64,000 nt of DNA from Alteraurantiacibacter aestuarii (GCF_009827405.1 NZ_WTYY01000005.1:1-64000); one strand, 5' to 3'; shown: positions 51,487 to 61,078, counted from the first letter of the stretch. Notes: a model not told the origin generated them from the letters alone. Numbers and translations are program-made.

Positions 51487-51990
51487 ATGTCCATCATGCT
51501 TACAACCGCGCCCCAAGACCGTATCACCTCCATCGTGCTCGACGAAGCCACGATCATCGCCCGCAATGCCGATGTGGAGAATGAGCGCGAGGTGGCCCTG
51601 CGCGATCTGGTGGAGGACAATGAGTTCCGCCCGCTGCGCGCCGTGAGCAAGGGCCACAAGGGGCCGTGGCAGCTGCACCTGTCCGTAATCGACGGCAAGC
51701 TGGCGATCCTGGTGTATGATAACAACGGCGCCGATGCCGGCACGATTGGGCTGGGAATGGCGCGTCTGCGGCGGGTGATCCGCGAATATTTCGCCATCTG
51801 CGATTCCTATTACAAGGCGCTGCGCAAGGCGACATCGGCGGAAATCGAGACGCTGGACATGACCCGCCGCGCCATCCATGATCGCGGCACGCGCCACCTG
51901 CTGGGCATATTGGAAGGCAAGATCGTTACCGATTTTGCCACCGCAAGGCGGCTGTTCACATTGATCTGCGTGCTGCATATCAAAGCCTGA
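51487..51990 (+). CDS. UPF0262 family protein
   Basis: 167 residues matching the alphaproteobacterial UPF0262 family: DENSINRI-like start (RITSIVLDE), ERE-x-ALRDLVEDN, GPWQLHLSVIDGKLA and ATAEIE-like ATSAEIETLDMTRRAIHD are all in place. Function unknown. ATG 51487 is used; ATG 51496 is possible. Confidence 0.9.
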   Translation: MSIMLTTAPQDRITSIVLDEATIIARNADVENEREVALRDLVEDNEFRPLRAVSKGHKGPWQLHLSVIDGKLAILVYDNNGADAGTIGLGMARLRRVIREYFAICDSYYKALRKATSAEIETLDMTRRAIHDRGTRHLLGILEGKIVTDFATARRLFTLICVLHIKA

Positions 51991-52015
51991 GAAAGGGTGG
52001 GGTCGCAGGCAAATC

Positions 52016-52714
52016 ATGGGCAGGAAACGGGCATTCCCCTGGCGCTGGCGCATCGCCGCCTTTGTGGCCCTGCTGCTGGCGGTGGCCGGTATTTACGGCT
52101 GGTGGCAGGCGCAGCACTGGACTCCGTCGCGCGAGGATTATCCCACCCAAGGCGTGCTGGTGAGTGCGCAGGACGGGCAGGTGGACTTTGCCGGTCTGGC
52201 CGCGATTGGCGCGGATTTCGTCTATCTGGAAGCCAGCGAAGGGGCTGACGGGCGCGATCCCATGCTGAGTGACAATCTGCGCGCGCTGGAAGGCGGCGTG
52301 CTGCCCTATGGCGCGGTCCACGCCTATGACCCATGCGTTCCGGCGGAGCGTCAGGCGGCCAATTTCGTCACCATCGTCCCGCGCGATGCGGCCATGCTGC
52401 CGCCGGTGATCGCGCTGGACAAGCTGGCCACCGACTGCTCCGACCCGATTACCGAAGCGGCGGTGGAGAGCGAGCTGACCACCTTCCTCAACCAGGTGGA
52501 GGGCCATGCCGGCCAGTCCGCCATATTGAAGGTCTCGCCTGCGTTTGAGGAGCATTACGCCATCGCCAGCCGGATCGAGCGGAACCTGTGGCTGGAAAGC
52601 TCCTTCCTCGAACCCGACTATGGCGGGCGGCCGTTTACGCTATGGACAGCCAATCCGCGGCTGTGGACGGCGGTGACGCAAGAACCGGTACATTGGGTGG
52701 TGGTGCAGGAATGA
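52016..52714 (+). CDS. GH25-like protein, probably without the usual catalytic residues
   Basis: 232 residues: an N-terminal membrane anchor (about 12-30) and a domain with GH25 (lysozyme) features: GVLVSAQDGQVDFAGLAAIG, FVYLEASEGADGRDPM, AYDPC and LWTANPRLW. The catalytic Asp of the first strand (GxDVS in active enzymes) is Leu here, and the LDxE site reads LDKLA. By eye both acids are missing. It may be a non-catalytic peptidoglycan-binding relative. The stop overlaps cdd (ATGA). Confidence 0.75.
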   Translation: MGRKRAFPWRWRIAAFVALLLAVAGIYGWWQAQHWTPSREDYPTQGVLVSAQDGQVDFAGLAAIGADFVYLEASEGADGRDPMLSDNLRALEGGVLPYGAVHAYDPCVPAERQAANFVTIVPRDAAMLPPVIALDKLATDCSDPITEAAVESELTTFLNQVEGHAGQSAILKVSPAFEEHYAIASRIERNLWLESSFLEPDYGGRPFTLWTANPRLWTAVTQEPVHWVVVQE

Positions 52715-53121
52715 GCATTAACAGCGTAGAGCTTCTGGACGCCGCGCGCGCTGCCGCCGATCTGGCCCACGCGCCCTATTCCAACTTTCGCGTGGGCGCG
52801 GCGCTGCTGTTCGACGACGGGCAGGTGGTGACCGGCGCCAATGTCGAAAACGCCAGCTATGGCCTCTCGCTGTGCGGGGAGACGGTGGCGGTGGCCAGGG
52901 CGATGAGCGAAGGGCGCCGCGGCGGTCTGGTGGCGGTGGCCATCAGCGGCCCCGATGCGGACGAGATCAGCCCGTGCGGTCGCTGCCGTCAGGTGCTGAC
53001 CGAACTGGCCGGGCTGGATGGCAGCGATCCGCTGGTGCTGGGTGAGGGGCGCAGCGGCGTGCGCGAATGGCGCCTGTCACACTTGCTGCCCGACAGTTTT
53101 GGCCCTGCCGCCCTGTCGTAA
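52711..53121 (+). CDS. cdd: Cytidine deaminase
   Basis: 136 residues, tetrameric-type length. Zinc site: NASYGLSLCGETVAVARA with CGE, and PCGRCRQVL with PCxxC. It deaminates cytidine and deoxycytidine in pyrimidine salvage. The start overlaps the GH25-like stop by four bases. Confidence 0.92.
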   Translation: MSINSVELLDAARAAADLAHAPYSNFRVGAALLFDDGQVVTGANVENASYGLSLCGETVAVARAMSEGRRGGLVAVAISGPDADEISPCGRCRQVLTELAGLDGSDPLVLGEGRSGVREWRLSHLLPDSFGPAALS

Positions 53122-53190
53122 TTCGTTTGCCCGCCAGCCAATGTTGGGCTTACCATCCGCTCCAGGGACTAACAGGGAGAGGATCATAAC

Positions 53191-53613
53191 ATGAAAAGCC
53201 TTCGACTTGCCGCCATGGCAATTGCCGCATCGCTTGCCGCCACGTTCACCGGCGTTCCGGCAATGGCACAGGATTCCAGCGCACTTGGCACATGGGATAC
53301 GGCCATTGACGTGCAGGGAACCAAGATTGAATCGACGCTGATCCTGACGCAGGCCGATGACGGCTACGGCGTGGAAATCGTCGACGGCCCGATGCCGGGT
53401 GCCCCCGCCGATGCGCCGCCGATGGCAAGCGTGATCAGCGATGTGGCCGTGGACGGCGCCACCTTCACCTTCAAGCGCGCGCTCACCACGCCGCAGGGGC
53501 CGATGAACCTGACCTATTCGGGCACTGCCGATGGCGACACGCTGACCGGGCAGATCCTGTCCGACTTCGGGCCGATCCCGCTCACCGGCACGCGCGCCGA
53601 AGCTGCCGAGTAA
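53191..53613 (+). CDS. Secreted protein of unknown function
   Basis: 140 residues with a signal peptide ending at AMAQDS (about 27). The mature domain is alternating short strands (GTWDTAIDVQGTKIESTLILTQ; FTFKRALTTPQGPMNLTYSG), a small beta-sandwich-like fold, with no Cys. An AGGGAGAGGA ribosome site precedes the ATG by about seven bases. No known family recognised. Confidence 0.7.
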   Translation: MKSLRLAAMAIAASLAATFTGVPAMAQDSSALGTWDTAIDVQGTKIESTLILTQADDGYGVEIVDGPMPGAPADAPPMASVISDVAVDGATFTFKRALTTPQGPMNLTYSGTADGDTLTGQILSDFGPIPLTGTRAEAAE

Positions 53614-53641
53614 ATTGTCTGGAGGGCTGGCGCGCGCCGCG

Positions 53642-54772
53642 TCAGCCCTCCAGCCACTCCAGCAGCGCGCCCATGCAATCGCGCGCCAGCAGTTTGCAGC
53701 GCTCCGGGCTCCACCCCTGCTCGGCATCGGGCATCGGGTCATGGTCCTTGAACGGCATTTCCAGCGTCATCGCGCAGGCGCCAAAGCGCTCCGCCACCTG
53801 ATTGGTGCTCATCGACAGATTGGCATTGCCCGGCCGGGCGGGCGGATAGCCCAGCCTGATCTGGAAATCGGGAGTGCGCCGCTGCAGGATCGAGCGGTAG
53901 CGATCATAAGACGCGCCCAGCTCATCGGTCCATGACGGGATACCTTCGAAACCGGCGAGGAAATTGGCCGCAATCGCCTCATCCCCGTGCACATCCATCG
54001 CAAAATCCACGCCGCTGGCGTCCATCGCATTGCGGATGGCGAGCACTTCGGGTGAGCGGTCAGCTGTTGGCGTATGCCATTCGCGGTTGAGGTTCACGCC
54101 TGCGGCATTGGTGCGCAGATGGCCGCGAAAGCTGCCATCGGGATTGCAGTTCGGCACGATGTGAAAGCGGCACAGCTGGCGCAGCCTGCGGGCGATGGGA
54201 TCAGAATCATCGCACAGCATGTCCAGCGCGCCTTCGGCCCACCACTGCGCCATGCTTTCCCCCGGATGCTGGCGGGCATAGAGCCACACCTGCTTATCGC
54301 CCTCACCCAGCTCAAGGCAATCGATGCTGCGCCCGTCGAGCGAGTGGCCCAGGGTGCGGTGGCGCACGCCTTCGAAAAGGGCGGCTTCGGCCACCAGGTC
54401 ATCGTGGCGTTCCATCGAATAAGGCGCAAAATATGCAAACCAGGCCAGATCGGCGGAGGGGGCAAAATGGATGGTCAGCGTGCCGCCGTCCTCACCCTTG
54501 TCATAGCTGCTATGCGCCCGGCCCCAATATTGGCGGTCTTCCGAAACGCAAGCCTGATATCCCGGCCAGCCTTGCGGATAGGCGGTGGCTTCCATGCCGG
54601 TGATCTTCAGTTCGATCTGCCGCCCGGCGCAATTGCTCACGCGGAAATGGAACCACTGGGCGAATTCGCTGTCCCTGTCCTTGCGGATCGCCAGCCTGGC
54701 GTTGGTGCCGTCTGTGGACAGGACTTCAATATTGCCGCTGTCGAAGGCGGCGTTGATGTGGATGTCGGTCAT
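53642..54772 (-). CDS. M14 zinc carboxypeptidase, cytosolic (AGBL-like)
   Basis: 376 residues, no signal peptide. An N-terminal beta domain (about 1-125) precedes the catalytic domain. Zinc ligands: His and Glu in [18 protein letters not shown] near 168, and the third His in DVHGDEAI near 259; the catalytic Glu is in MTLEMPFKD near 347. It trims C-terminal residues from peptides. Upstream, the DUF4136 lipoprotein gene overlaps its start by four bases. Confidence 0.87.
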   Translation of the reverse strand: MTDIHINAAFDSGNIEVLSTDGTNARLAIRKDRDSEFAQWFHFRVSNCAGRQIELKITGMEATAYPQGWPGYQACVSEDRQYWGRAHSSYDKGEDGGTLTIHFAPSADLAWFAYFAPYSMERHDDLVAEAALFEGVRHRTLGHSLDGRSIDCLELGEGDKQVWLYARQHPGESMAQWWAEGALDMLCDDSDPIARRLRQLCRFHIVPNCNPDGSFRGHLRTNAAGVNLNREWHTPTADRSPEVLAIRNAMDASGVDFAMDVHGDEAIAANFLAGFEGIPSWTDELGASYDRYRSILQRRTPDFQIRLGYPPARPGNANLSMSTNQVAERFGACAMTLEMPFKDHDPMPDAEQGWSPERCKLLARDCMGALLEWLEG

Positions 54773-55380
54773 TGGTCCTCTGGGGTAATCTCTATGGTCT
54801 CGCCCGATTGTCCGGGAAAATCGGTGAACAGCGCGGCGATGGCTCGGTCTGCTGCCAGTGCCGGGTCCACATAGTCGCTATTGTCAGTGGCTGTGAACCG
54901 GGCGCGGCCTTCCCACAGGTTGGCTCCGCCCGTGGCGCGGCGGATGGAGACCGCCACCTGCGTATCGATGCGGTCCGGCGGCGAACCTGACAGGTCTATG
55001 CCCACGCCCAGTCCCACGCCCGAGCCATAGGAGCCAACGCCCGCGCCGCCGCCCACGCTGACCGGGCTGCGCCGCTCTCCCTCGGCCACAGTGCGGGCGA
55101 TATCGAGCATGGCGACCTGGCTGCCCCTGCTGGCGACCACGTGGTAGCCAATCACGCTCAGCTCGCGTTCCAGCTGGTCACGGAACACGGTGAATTCGAT
55201 CGATGCGCTGTCCCGCCCCGGCGCGGCCTCCACGCTGATGGTGCCCTGTCCCAGCTGGGCAGGCGCCGCGCCGGTAAAGCGCGTGACCTCCACTGGTGAG
55301 ACATAGGCCGGCGTGGTGCAGGCAGACAGTGCGGCGGAGCAGGCTGCCAGGGCGAAAATGGTCTTGATGGCGTGTTTCAT
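54769..55380 (-). CDS. DUF4136 lipoprotein
   Basis: 203 residues from ATG 55380. Lipobox SALSAC (Cys about 21), then a DUF4136-like domain: [24 protein letters not shown], quoted as [16 protein letters not shown], then [10 protein letters not shown], a Gly-rich middle ([19 protein letters not shown]) and [17 protein letters not shown]. Envelope protein of unknown role. The stop overlaps the M14 gene (ATGA), so they are co-transcribed; divergent galE starts 78 bases away. Confidence 0.8.
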   Translation of the reverse strand: MKHAIKTIFALAACSAALSACTTPAYVSPVEVTRFTGAAPAQLGQGTISVEAAPGRDSASIEFTVFRDQLERELSVIGYHVVASRGSQVAMLDIARTVAEGERRSPVSVGGGAGVGSYGSGVGLGVGIDLSGSPPDRIDTQVAVSIRRATGGANLWEGRARFTATDNSDYVDPALAADRAIAALFTDFPGQSGETIEITPEDQ

Positions 55381-55457
55381 ATTGTCCCAACGCATGAAGG
55401 GGACCACAGGTGCCAGGCTTAACGCTTGATTTGCCATATGTTGCTAGGCGGCCCTTC

Positions 55458-56471
55458 ATGAGCACACCTCTCCCTGTTCCCGTACTTGTCACCGGCGGTG
55501 CCGGATATATTGGCAGCCACGCCGTGCTTGCGTTGCGCGATCGTGGCTGGCCGGTCACCGTGATAGACAACCTGTCCACCGGCTTTCGCTTTGCCATACC
55601 CGATGGTGTTACCTTCTACCAAGGGGACATTGCCGATGGCGATCTGCTGGCGCGCATTTTTGCCGAGCAGAAAATCGGCGCGGTGATGCATTTTGCCGGC
55701 TCCATCATCGTCCCCGAATCGGTGGACAATCCGCTCAAATATTATCGCAACAACACCGCCAACAGCCGCACCCTGCTGGAAGCGGTGGTGACTGCGGGCG
55801 TGCCGCATTTCATCTTCTCCAGCACGGCGGCGACTTATGGCGTGCCCGAAACCTCGCCCGTCAGCGAGGATCTGCCCAAGGCGCCGATCAACCCCTATGG
55901 CTGGTCCAAGCTGATGACCGAGCAGATGCTGGCCGACACCGCCGCTGCGCATGACTTCAACTATTGCGCCCTGCGCTATTTCAACGTGGCCGGGGCCGAT
56001 CCGCAGGGGCGCAGCGGGCAATCGACTGCGGGCGCGACCCATCTGATCAAGGTTGCGGTGGAAGCCGCGCTGGGCAAGCGCGCCAATGTCTCCGTATTCG
56101 GCACCGATTACGATACGCCCGATGGCACTGGCGTGCGCGACTATATCCATGTCAGCGATCTGGCGGCGGCGCATGTGCTGGCGCTGGATGCGCTGATCGG
56201 CGCGCCCGCAACCTCGATGACGATGAATTGCGGCTATGGCCGGGGGTTCTCCGTGCTCGAAGTGCTGGATGCGGTGGACCGGGTGACGAACATGAAGATC
56301 GAGCGGGTGATGGGACCGCGCAGGGCCGGTGATCCCGATTCGCTGATTTCGGACCCCGCGCGCATCAAATCCACCCTGCCGTGGGTGCCGCAGCATGCCG
56401 ATCTGGACGAAATCGTCCGCCATGCGCTCAATTGGGAGCGGAAACTGGCCGATATGCGCGCCGAGCCTTGA
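55458..56471 (+). CDS. galE: UDP-glucose 4-epimerase
   Basis: 337 residues, extended SDR. NAD site GGAGYIGSH near 11, DNLSTGF near 36, YGVPETSPVSE near 128 and the catalytic YGWSKLM (Tyr-x3-Lys) near 153. It interconverts UDP-glucose and UDP-galactose, supplying surface polysaccharide synthesis. No strong ribosome site is seen before the ATG. Confidence 0.93.
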   Translation: MSTPLPVPVLVTGGAGYIGSHAVLALRDRGWPVTVIDNLSTGFRFAIPDGVTFYQGDIADGDLLARIFAEQKIGAVMHFAGSIIVPESVDNPLKYYRNNTANSRTLLEAVVTAGVPHFIFSSTAATYGVPETSPVSEDLPKAPINPYGWSKLMTEQMLADTAAAHDFNYCALRYFNVAGADPQGRSGQSTAGATHLIKVAVEAALGKRANVSVFGTDYDTPDGTGVRDYIHVSDLAAAHVLALDALIGAPATSMTMNCGYGRGFSVLEVLDAVDRVTNMKIERVMGPRRAGDPDSLISDPARIKSTLPWVPQHADLDEIVRHALNWERKLADMRAEP

Positions 56472-56582
56472 CTTGGGGCGGCTTGGACCATAGTTGCGCC
56501 TCACGAAATTCCGGCACTGTGGGTTGAAGATCGCCTTTGGGGGGTCAGCTCCGGTGCCGATTATTTTTCAGGAAAAGATGTC

Positions 56583-56708
56583 ATGAAGATCCGCAACAGC
56601 CTCAAGTCGCTGAAGAACCGCCACCGCGATTGCCGCGTTATTCGCCGTCGTGGGCGCACTTATGTGATCAACAAGACCAACCGCCGTTTCAAGGCCCGCC
56701 AGGGCTGA
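56583..56708 (+). CDS. rpmJ: Ribosomal protein L36, zinc-free type
   Basis: 41 residues starting [20 protein letters not shown] and ending NRRFKARQG, the L36 core. Only one Cys is present, so the CxxC...CxxxxH zinc ribbon of the classical form is absent, as in the alternative (C-minus) L36 of many alphaproteobacteria. A terminator follows at 56754-56781. Confidence 0.95.
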   Translation: MKIRNSLKSLKNRHRDCRVIRRRGRTYVINKTNRRFKARQG

Positions 56709-56753
56709 TGATGTCGGCCGCACCGCGAAATCATCGCGGTTCGGGTCTCTTGC

Positions 56754-56781
56754 AAAGCCCCCGCGCAATCGGGGGCTTTTT
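56754..56781 (+). terminator. rpmJ terminator whose 3' arm is also the ribosome site of the next gene
   Basis: Nine-base stem AAAGCCCCC (56754-56762) with GGGGGCTTT (56771-56779) and an eight-base loop, then TT. The downstream ATG is at 56784, so GGGGG lies eight bases before it and doubles as Shine-Dalgarno. Confidence 0.75.
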
Positions 56782-56783
56782 GC

Positions 56784-57401
56784 ATGTCTGATGCACCTTC
56801 CGCCGTGGTGTTCGATATCGGGCGCGTGCTGATCCAGTGGGATCTGCGCCACCTGTTCGAAAAGCTGATTGCCGATCCGCAGGAGCTCGACTGGTTCCTG
56901 GAAAATGTGGTGTCCGAAGCGTGGCACCACCAGCAGGACGATGGCCGCCCGCTGGCTGAAATGGTGCCTGAACGCAAAGCCCAGTTTCCCCGCTATGCGC
57001 ATCTGATCGATGCCTATGCGCAGCGCTTTGATGAAACGATTCCCGGACCGATTGCGGGCACGCACGCGCTGGTGGATGCGCTGCATGCGCGCGGCGTACC
57101 GATCTTCGGCCTGTCAAACTTCGGCGCTGATTTCTGGGGTCCGTTCCGCGATGCCTGGCCGGTGTTCGACGTATTCCGCGACATTGTCGTTTCCGGCCAT
57201 GAAAAATGCACCAAGCCCGACCCGGCGATCTACCAGATTGCCGAGGCGCGCTTTGGCCTGCCGCCGCAGCAATTGTTCTTCATCGATGACAAGGCCGAGA
57301 ACATCGCCGCCGCCACCGCGCGCGGCTGGCATGGCCATGTCTTCACCCATGCCGATGCGCTGGAGGCCGACATGATCGCCAAGGGCCTGCTGGCGCCATA
57401 G
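56784..57401 (+). CDS. HAD-superfamily hydrolase
   Basis: 205 residues. Motif I FDIGRVLIQWD near 9 (Asp-Ile-Gly-x-Val, as in the haloacid-dehalogenase-like YihX group), motif II GLSNFG near 110, Lys in CTKPDPAIY near 145 and motif IV FIDDKAENI near 172. It should hydrolyse phosphate esters; the substrate is unknown. The gene begins three bases after the T-tract of the rpmJ terminator, which is unusual. Confidence 0.85.
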   Translation: MSDAPSAVVFDIGRVLIQWDLRHLFEKLIADPQELDWFLENVVSEAWHHQQDDGRPLAEMVPERKAQFPRYAHLIDAYAQRFDETIPGPIAGTHALVDALHARGVPIFGLSNFGADFWGPFRDAWPVFDVFRDIVVSGHEKCTKPDPAIYQIAEARFGLPPQQLFFIDDKAENIAAATARGWHGHVFTHADALEADMIAKGLLAP

Positions 57402-57616
57402 GCCCTGCCAAAATCCGGGACCTGCAAAAATCCAGCTTTGGCCAAAAAACAGGCCCCCACGCAGACCTTGGGGGGTGCGCAGGGGCCAGTCTCGTCCCGG
57501 GATGGAGATTGATGGAGGGACGCAATAGAGTTTCTAATAACAACCTATACCAATGTCAGCAAGGGCGAATCCACGGGGAATTGGGTTTGTCCGCGCGATA
57601 GGCTAGAAGATGTCCG

Positions 57617-58093
57617 ATGAATGACTTGCGCGAACCTCTGAAACAGCTGGCCACATGCGGATTGCCCCAGGCGCTGGAGGTGATGGGAGAGCGCTGGTCT
57701 TTCATGATCCTGCGCGCCGCCTTCAACGGGCTGGTGCATTTCGAGGAGTTTTCGGCGGAGCTGGGCATTGCCCGCAACATCCTTTCTGGCCGCCTTGGCA
57801 GGCTGGTGGAAAACGGCGTGATGGCCCGCATCCGATCGCAGGAGGATCGCCGCAAGGTGGAATACCGCCTCACCGAAAAGGGGCTGGACCTGCTGCCCGC
57901 CATGCTCGCCCTGCGCCAGTGGGGGGAGCGTTACGGCACCGGCATTGCCACCAATCCGGTGCTGGTGGATGCAAGGGACGGCCTGCCGATCGCCCGCATC
58001 ACCATCCGCGCCGCCGATGGCCGCGAACTGACCTGGCAGGACCTCGCCTGGCAAGACAGCGCAAGGCTGGGCCAGAGCGTCAAGAAGGGCTGA
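57617..58093 (+). CDS. HxlR-family transcription regulator
   Basis: 158 residues. The HxlR pattern is clear: GERWSFMILRAAFNGLVHFE, quoted in full within 20 residues, then ELGIARNILSGRLGRLVENG as recognition helix and wing, then EDRRKVEYRLTEKGLDLLP. One Cys near residue 14 could be redox-active as in some relatives. The C-terminal ~45 residues are beta-rich. Regulon unknown. Confidence 0.85.
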   Translation: MNDLREPLKQLATCGLPQALEVMGERWSFMILRAAFNGLVHFEEFSAELGIARNILSGRLGRLVENGVMARIRSQEDRRKVEYRLTEKGLDLLPAMLALRQWGERYGTGIATNPVLVDARDGLPIARITIRAADGRELTWQDLAWQDSARLGQSVKKG

Positions 58094-58116
58094 GCGGCCA
58101 AAGCTGACCCCGCGCC

Positions 58117-58611
58117 TTACAGCAGGCGGTACATCACCAGCGCATCGACCAGGCCTTCGCCCGGATGGCGGAACGCCCCGGTCAACCGCCCGACTTCCTC
58201 CATACCCACAGAGCGCCACAGCTTGAGCGCGGCAGTATTGGTGGCGATCACCAGATTGAACTGCATGGCGTGGAAGCCCGCAGCCCTGGCCCTTGTGAAG
58301 GAATCCAGCGCCATCGCCCGCGCCACTCCGCGCCCACGCGCATCAGGGTGGACCATGTACCCCGCATTGGCGACATGCGCCGCAGGGCCGGTGGAATTGG
58401 GCTTGAGGTAATAGCTGCCGACGACCTCGCCGCCCAGTTCGGCCACGAACACCTGTTTGTCCGGTGCAAACCAATAGGCGAAGGCGTCTTCCCGGCTGGC
58501 CGCAGGATCGACAGGGTAGGTGGTGCCTTCGCGAATCACGGGCTCGAGAATGGACCACAGCGCGTCCTCGTCACCGGGCTGAAAGGCACGAATCTCAATA
58601 TCCGGCCCCAT
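58117..58611 (-). CDS. GNAT-family acetyltransferase
   Basis: 164 residues. The acetyl-CoA motif A is HPDARGRGVARAMALDS near 90, with VVGSYYLKPN before it and ATNTAALKLWRSVGMEEVG after it, the phosphinothricin/N-acetyltransferase pattern. Substrate unknown. GTG 58617 overlaps the YifB stop, but ATG 58611 has GAGGG eight bases upstream and is preferred. Confidence 0.85.
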   Translation of the reverse strand: MGPDIEIRAFQPGDEDALWSILEPVIREGTTYPVDPAASREDAFAYWFAPDKQVFVAELGGEVVGSYYLKPNSTGPAAHVANAGYMVHPDARGRGVARAMALDSFTRARAAGFHAMQFNLVIATNTAALKLWRSVGMEEVGRLTGAFRHPGEGLVDALVMYRLL

Positions 58612-58613
58612 GC

Positions 58614-60110
58614 TCACGCCCTCGGCGCCTGCCGACGGTAGCTGAGCGCTTCGGCCACATGGATGCGGGTCACGCCTTTGCTGCCCGCCAGATCCGCAAT
58701 CGTGCGGGCCACGCGCAATATGCGGGTGTAGCTGCGGGCGGACAGGCGCATGGCATCAGCCGCCTGCATCAGCAGCTTTCGGCCAGCCTCGTCGGGCGTG
58801 GCGTATTGCTCCAGCTTGTCCCCGTCCAGCTCGGCATTGGAGCGGATGCCGCGTGCGGTCTGATGGGTGCGGGCCTGTGCCACGCGGGCGGCAACCTGCG
58901 CGCTGCCTTCGGCGGCAGGCGGAAGCGAAAGATCGGCGGCGCTCACCGCATTGACCTCCACATGCAGATCTATCCGGTCGAGCATCGGGCCGGAAACCTT
59001 GGACTGGTAATCGGCGGCGCAGCGCGGCGCGCGTGAGCAGGCGAGTGCGGCATCGCCCAGGTGGCCGCAGCGGCACGGGTTCATCGCCGCCACCAGTTGC
59101 ACCCGAGCGGGGAAGGAAACATGCGCGTTGGCGCGAGCCACATCGACCTTGCCCGTCTCCAGCGGCTGGCGCAGCGAATCGAGCACGGTGCGCTGGAATT
59201 CGGGCAGTTCATCCAGGAACAGCACCCCCAGATGGGCGAGCGAGACCTCACCCGGCTTAACCTTCAGGCCGCCGCCCACCAGCGCCGCCATGCTGGCCGA
59301 ATGATGCGGCGCGCGGAAGGGACGGTTGCGGCTGATGCGCCCGCCTTCCAGCGTGCCGGCGACGCTGGCGACCATGCTGGTCTCCAGCGCCTCCGCCGAT
59401 GTCAGCTGCGGCAATATGCCCGGCAGGCAGGATGCGAGCAGGCTCTTGCCCGCCCCGGGCGGCCCGATCATCAAAAGGTTGTGACCACCTGCCGCTGCAA
59501 TCTCCAGCGCGCGCTTGGCGGTTTCCTGTCCTTTGACGCTTTTGAGGTCCGGGCCATGATCGGGCTCGGCCACTTCTCCCGGCTCGGGATCGGGCAGGCG
59601 GCTGGTGCCTTTGAGGTGGTTGAGCAGGCTGACCAGATCGGGCGCGGCGCACAAGGGCACATCGCTGGCCCAGCGTGCCTCGGTGCCCTGCGCGGCGGGG
59701 CAGATCAGGCCCATCTCCTCCTCACTGGCGTGGATCGCGGCCAGCAGCACGCCGGGAGATGCGACGATCCGGCCATCCAGCGCCAGCTCCCCCACGGCGA
59801 TGAAATCGGCCAGCTGCTCGGCATCGGTCACGCCCATGGCCGCCAGCAGCGCCAGCGCGATGGGCAGATCGTAATGGCTGCCTTCCTTGGGCAGGTCTGC
59901 GGGGGAAAGGTTGATGGTGATGCGCTTTGGCGGCAGCGCCAGACCCATGGCGGCCAGCGCGCTTTGCACCCGCTCCCGGCTTTCACCCACCGCCTTGTCC
60001 GGCAGGCCGACAATCGCGAAGCGCGGCATGCCCGGCGCAACCTGGCACTGCACCTCCACACTGCGCGCTTCCAGCCCGAGATAGGCGACCGTCGATACCA
60101 AGGCTACCAA
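58614..60110 (-). CDS. YifB-type Mg-chelatase-like AAA ATPase
   Basis: 498 residues. It starts with the family's conserved VALVSTVAYLGLEARSVEVQ region and has the competence-linked N-terminal domain (PGMPRFAIVGLPDKAV), Walker A MIGPPGAGKSLLA near 215, Walker B GVLFLDELPEF near 297, and a C-terminal Mg-chelatase domain with CRCG and C...C zinc-type cysteines near 350-370. Implicated in DNA processing or transformation in relatives. TTG 60110 follows AAAGGGAG and precedes the conserved start; the frame to 60257 is not supported. Confidence 0.88.
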   Translation of the reverse strand: MVALVSTVAYLGLEARSVEVQCQVAPGMPRFAIVGLPDKAVGESRERVQSALAAMGLALPPKRITINLSPADLPKEGSHYDLPIALALLAAMGVTDAEQLADFIAVGELALDGRIVASPGVLLAAIHASEEEMGLICPAAQGTEARWASDVPLCAAPDLVSLLNHLKGTSRLPDPEPGEVAEPDHGPDLKSVKGQETAKRALEIAAAGGHNLLMIGPPGAGKSLLASCLPGILPQLTSAEALETSMVASVAGTLEGGRISRNRPFRAPHHSASMAALVGGGLKVKPGEVSLAHLGVLFLDELPEFQRTVLDSLRQPLETGKVDVARANAHVSFPARVQLVAAMNPCRCGHLGDAALACSRAPRCAADYQSKVSGPMLDRIDLHVEVNAVSAADLSLPPAAEGSAQVAARVAQARTHQTARGIRSNAELDGDKLEQYATPDEAGRKLLMQAADAMRLSARSYTRILRVARTIADLAGSKGVTRIHVAEALSYRRQAPRA

Positions 60111-60237
60111 GTGCAACTCTCCCTTTGAATTGAAAGTGATAGCGGGCCGTGTGCCGGTGTCGAGATGCACATGGTAAATTGATCGGAAACCGAACTTCTT
60201 CAGCATTGGGTAGGGCGCACGGGGCACTGATGATGCC

Positions 60238-61011
60238 ATGCGCATTCTCGTTACCATTCTTGTCTCGCTGTCAGCCCTGCTTGCGCTGCCTGCGGCGGCG
60301 CAGACCTACGTCTATGAAGAGGTGGTGGAGCAGTGGGTGGAGACCGGCGCATCGCGCTTTGTCTCCCCGCAGCTGGCCCATGCTGAACAAAATGCAATCG
60401 CCGCCTATGGCCCGTTCCGCGTGCTGGACAATGGCCGCGCGGCGCTGGTGGGGGTGACCGATTCCTACTCTCCGGCGGAATTTGACCGCATGCTGGCCGA
60501 TTACCCCGGGATCGACACGCTGGAATTCATCGAGTGCCCCGGCACGCATGATGACCGGGCAAATTTGAGGTTGGGCCGGATGATTCGCGCCCGCGGCATC
60601 GCTGCGGTGGCACCTGAAGGTGGCTCGGTCCGTTCCGGCGCGGTGGAACTGTTCCTGGCAGGCTCCACCCGCCGGATCGCCGATGGCGCGGAATTTGCCG
60701 TCCATGCGTGGCTGGATGAATATGGGCAGGGCGCGTGGGATTATGCCCCCGGCTCACCCGAGCACCTCAAGTATCTTTCCTATTATCGCGAAATGGGCAT
60801 GGACGCCCAAGAGGCGGCGCGCTTCTATGCCATGACCAATTCGGTGCCTTTCGAATCGGCCATGTGGATGAGCGGCGCGGAGATGCGCGGCTGGATCGAA
60901 ACAGACCGCACCACAGACCGCGTGTCAGGCCGCGTTGAAGAGCGCAGGGCAGATAGCGCAGCCGAACTTCCGCGACTGGCATATCTTGACTTGGCCGGCG
61001 CACTCAACTAA
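60238..61011 (+). CDS. Secreted COG3904-like (ClpP/crotonase-fold) protein
   Basis: 257 residues with a signal peptide ending LPAAAQTYVYE (about 21). The core EGGSVRSGAVELFLAGSTRR then IADGAEFAVHAWLDEYGQG matches periplasmic ClpP-fold proteins: a Ser near 125 (RSGAV) and His near 147 (VHAW) could be part of a serine-protease-like site. No catalytic Asp is obvious. Function unknown. Divergent from the YifB gene. Confidence 0.65.
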   Translation: MRILVTILVSLSALLALPAAAQTYVYEEVVEQWVETGASRFVSPQLAHAEQNAIAAYGPFRVLDNGRAALVGVTDSYSPAEFDRMLADYPGIDTLEFIECPGTHDDRANLRLGRMIRARGIAAVAPEGGSVRSGAVELFLAGSTRRIADGAEFAVHAWLDEYGQGAWDYAPGSPEHLKYLSYYREMGMDAQEAARFYAMTNSVPFESAMWMSGAEMRGWIETDRTTDRVSGRVEERRADSAAELPRLAYLDLAGALN

Positions 61012-61028
61012 CTGCGCGCCCATATGAA

Positions 61029-61058
61029 GGCCGCCCTTGCGGGTGGCCGTTTCTTTTT
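61029..61058 (+). terminator. Terminator or leader hairpin before rpmH
   Basis: GGCCGCCC (61029-61036), loop TTGC and GGGTGGCC (61041-61048) with one G-T pair, then GTTTCTTTTT. It probably ends the COG3904-like transcript, but it sits 20 bases before rpmH and could also act as an attenuator for it. Confidence 0.65.
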
Positions 61059-61078
61059 GATATTCGAGGACGTCACCC

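Noticed and set aside
57402..57616. GC-rich spacer with GGCCCC/GGGGCC segments, possible terminator after the HAD gene
   Set aside because: The arms pair poorly and no T-tract follows on either strand.
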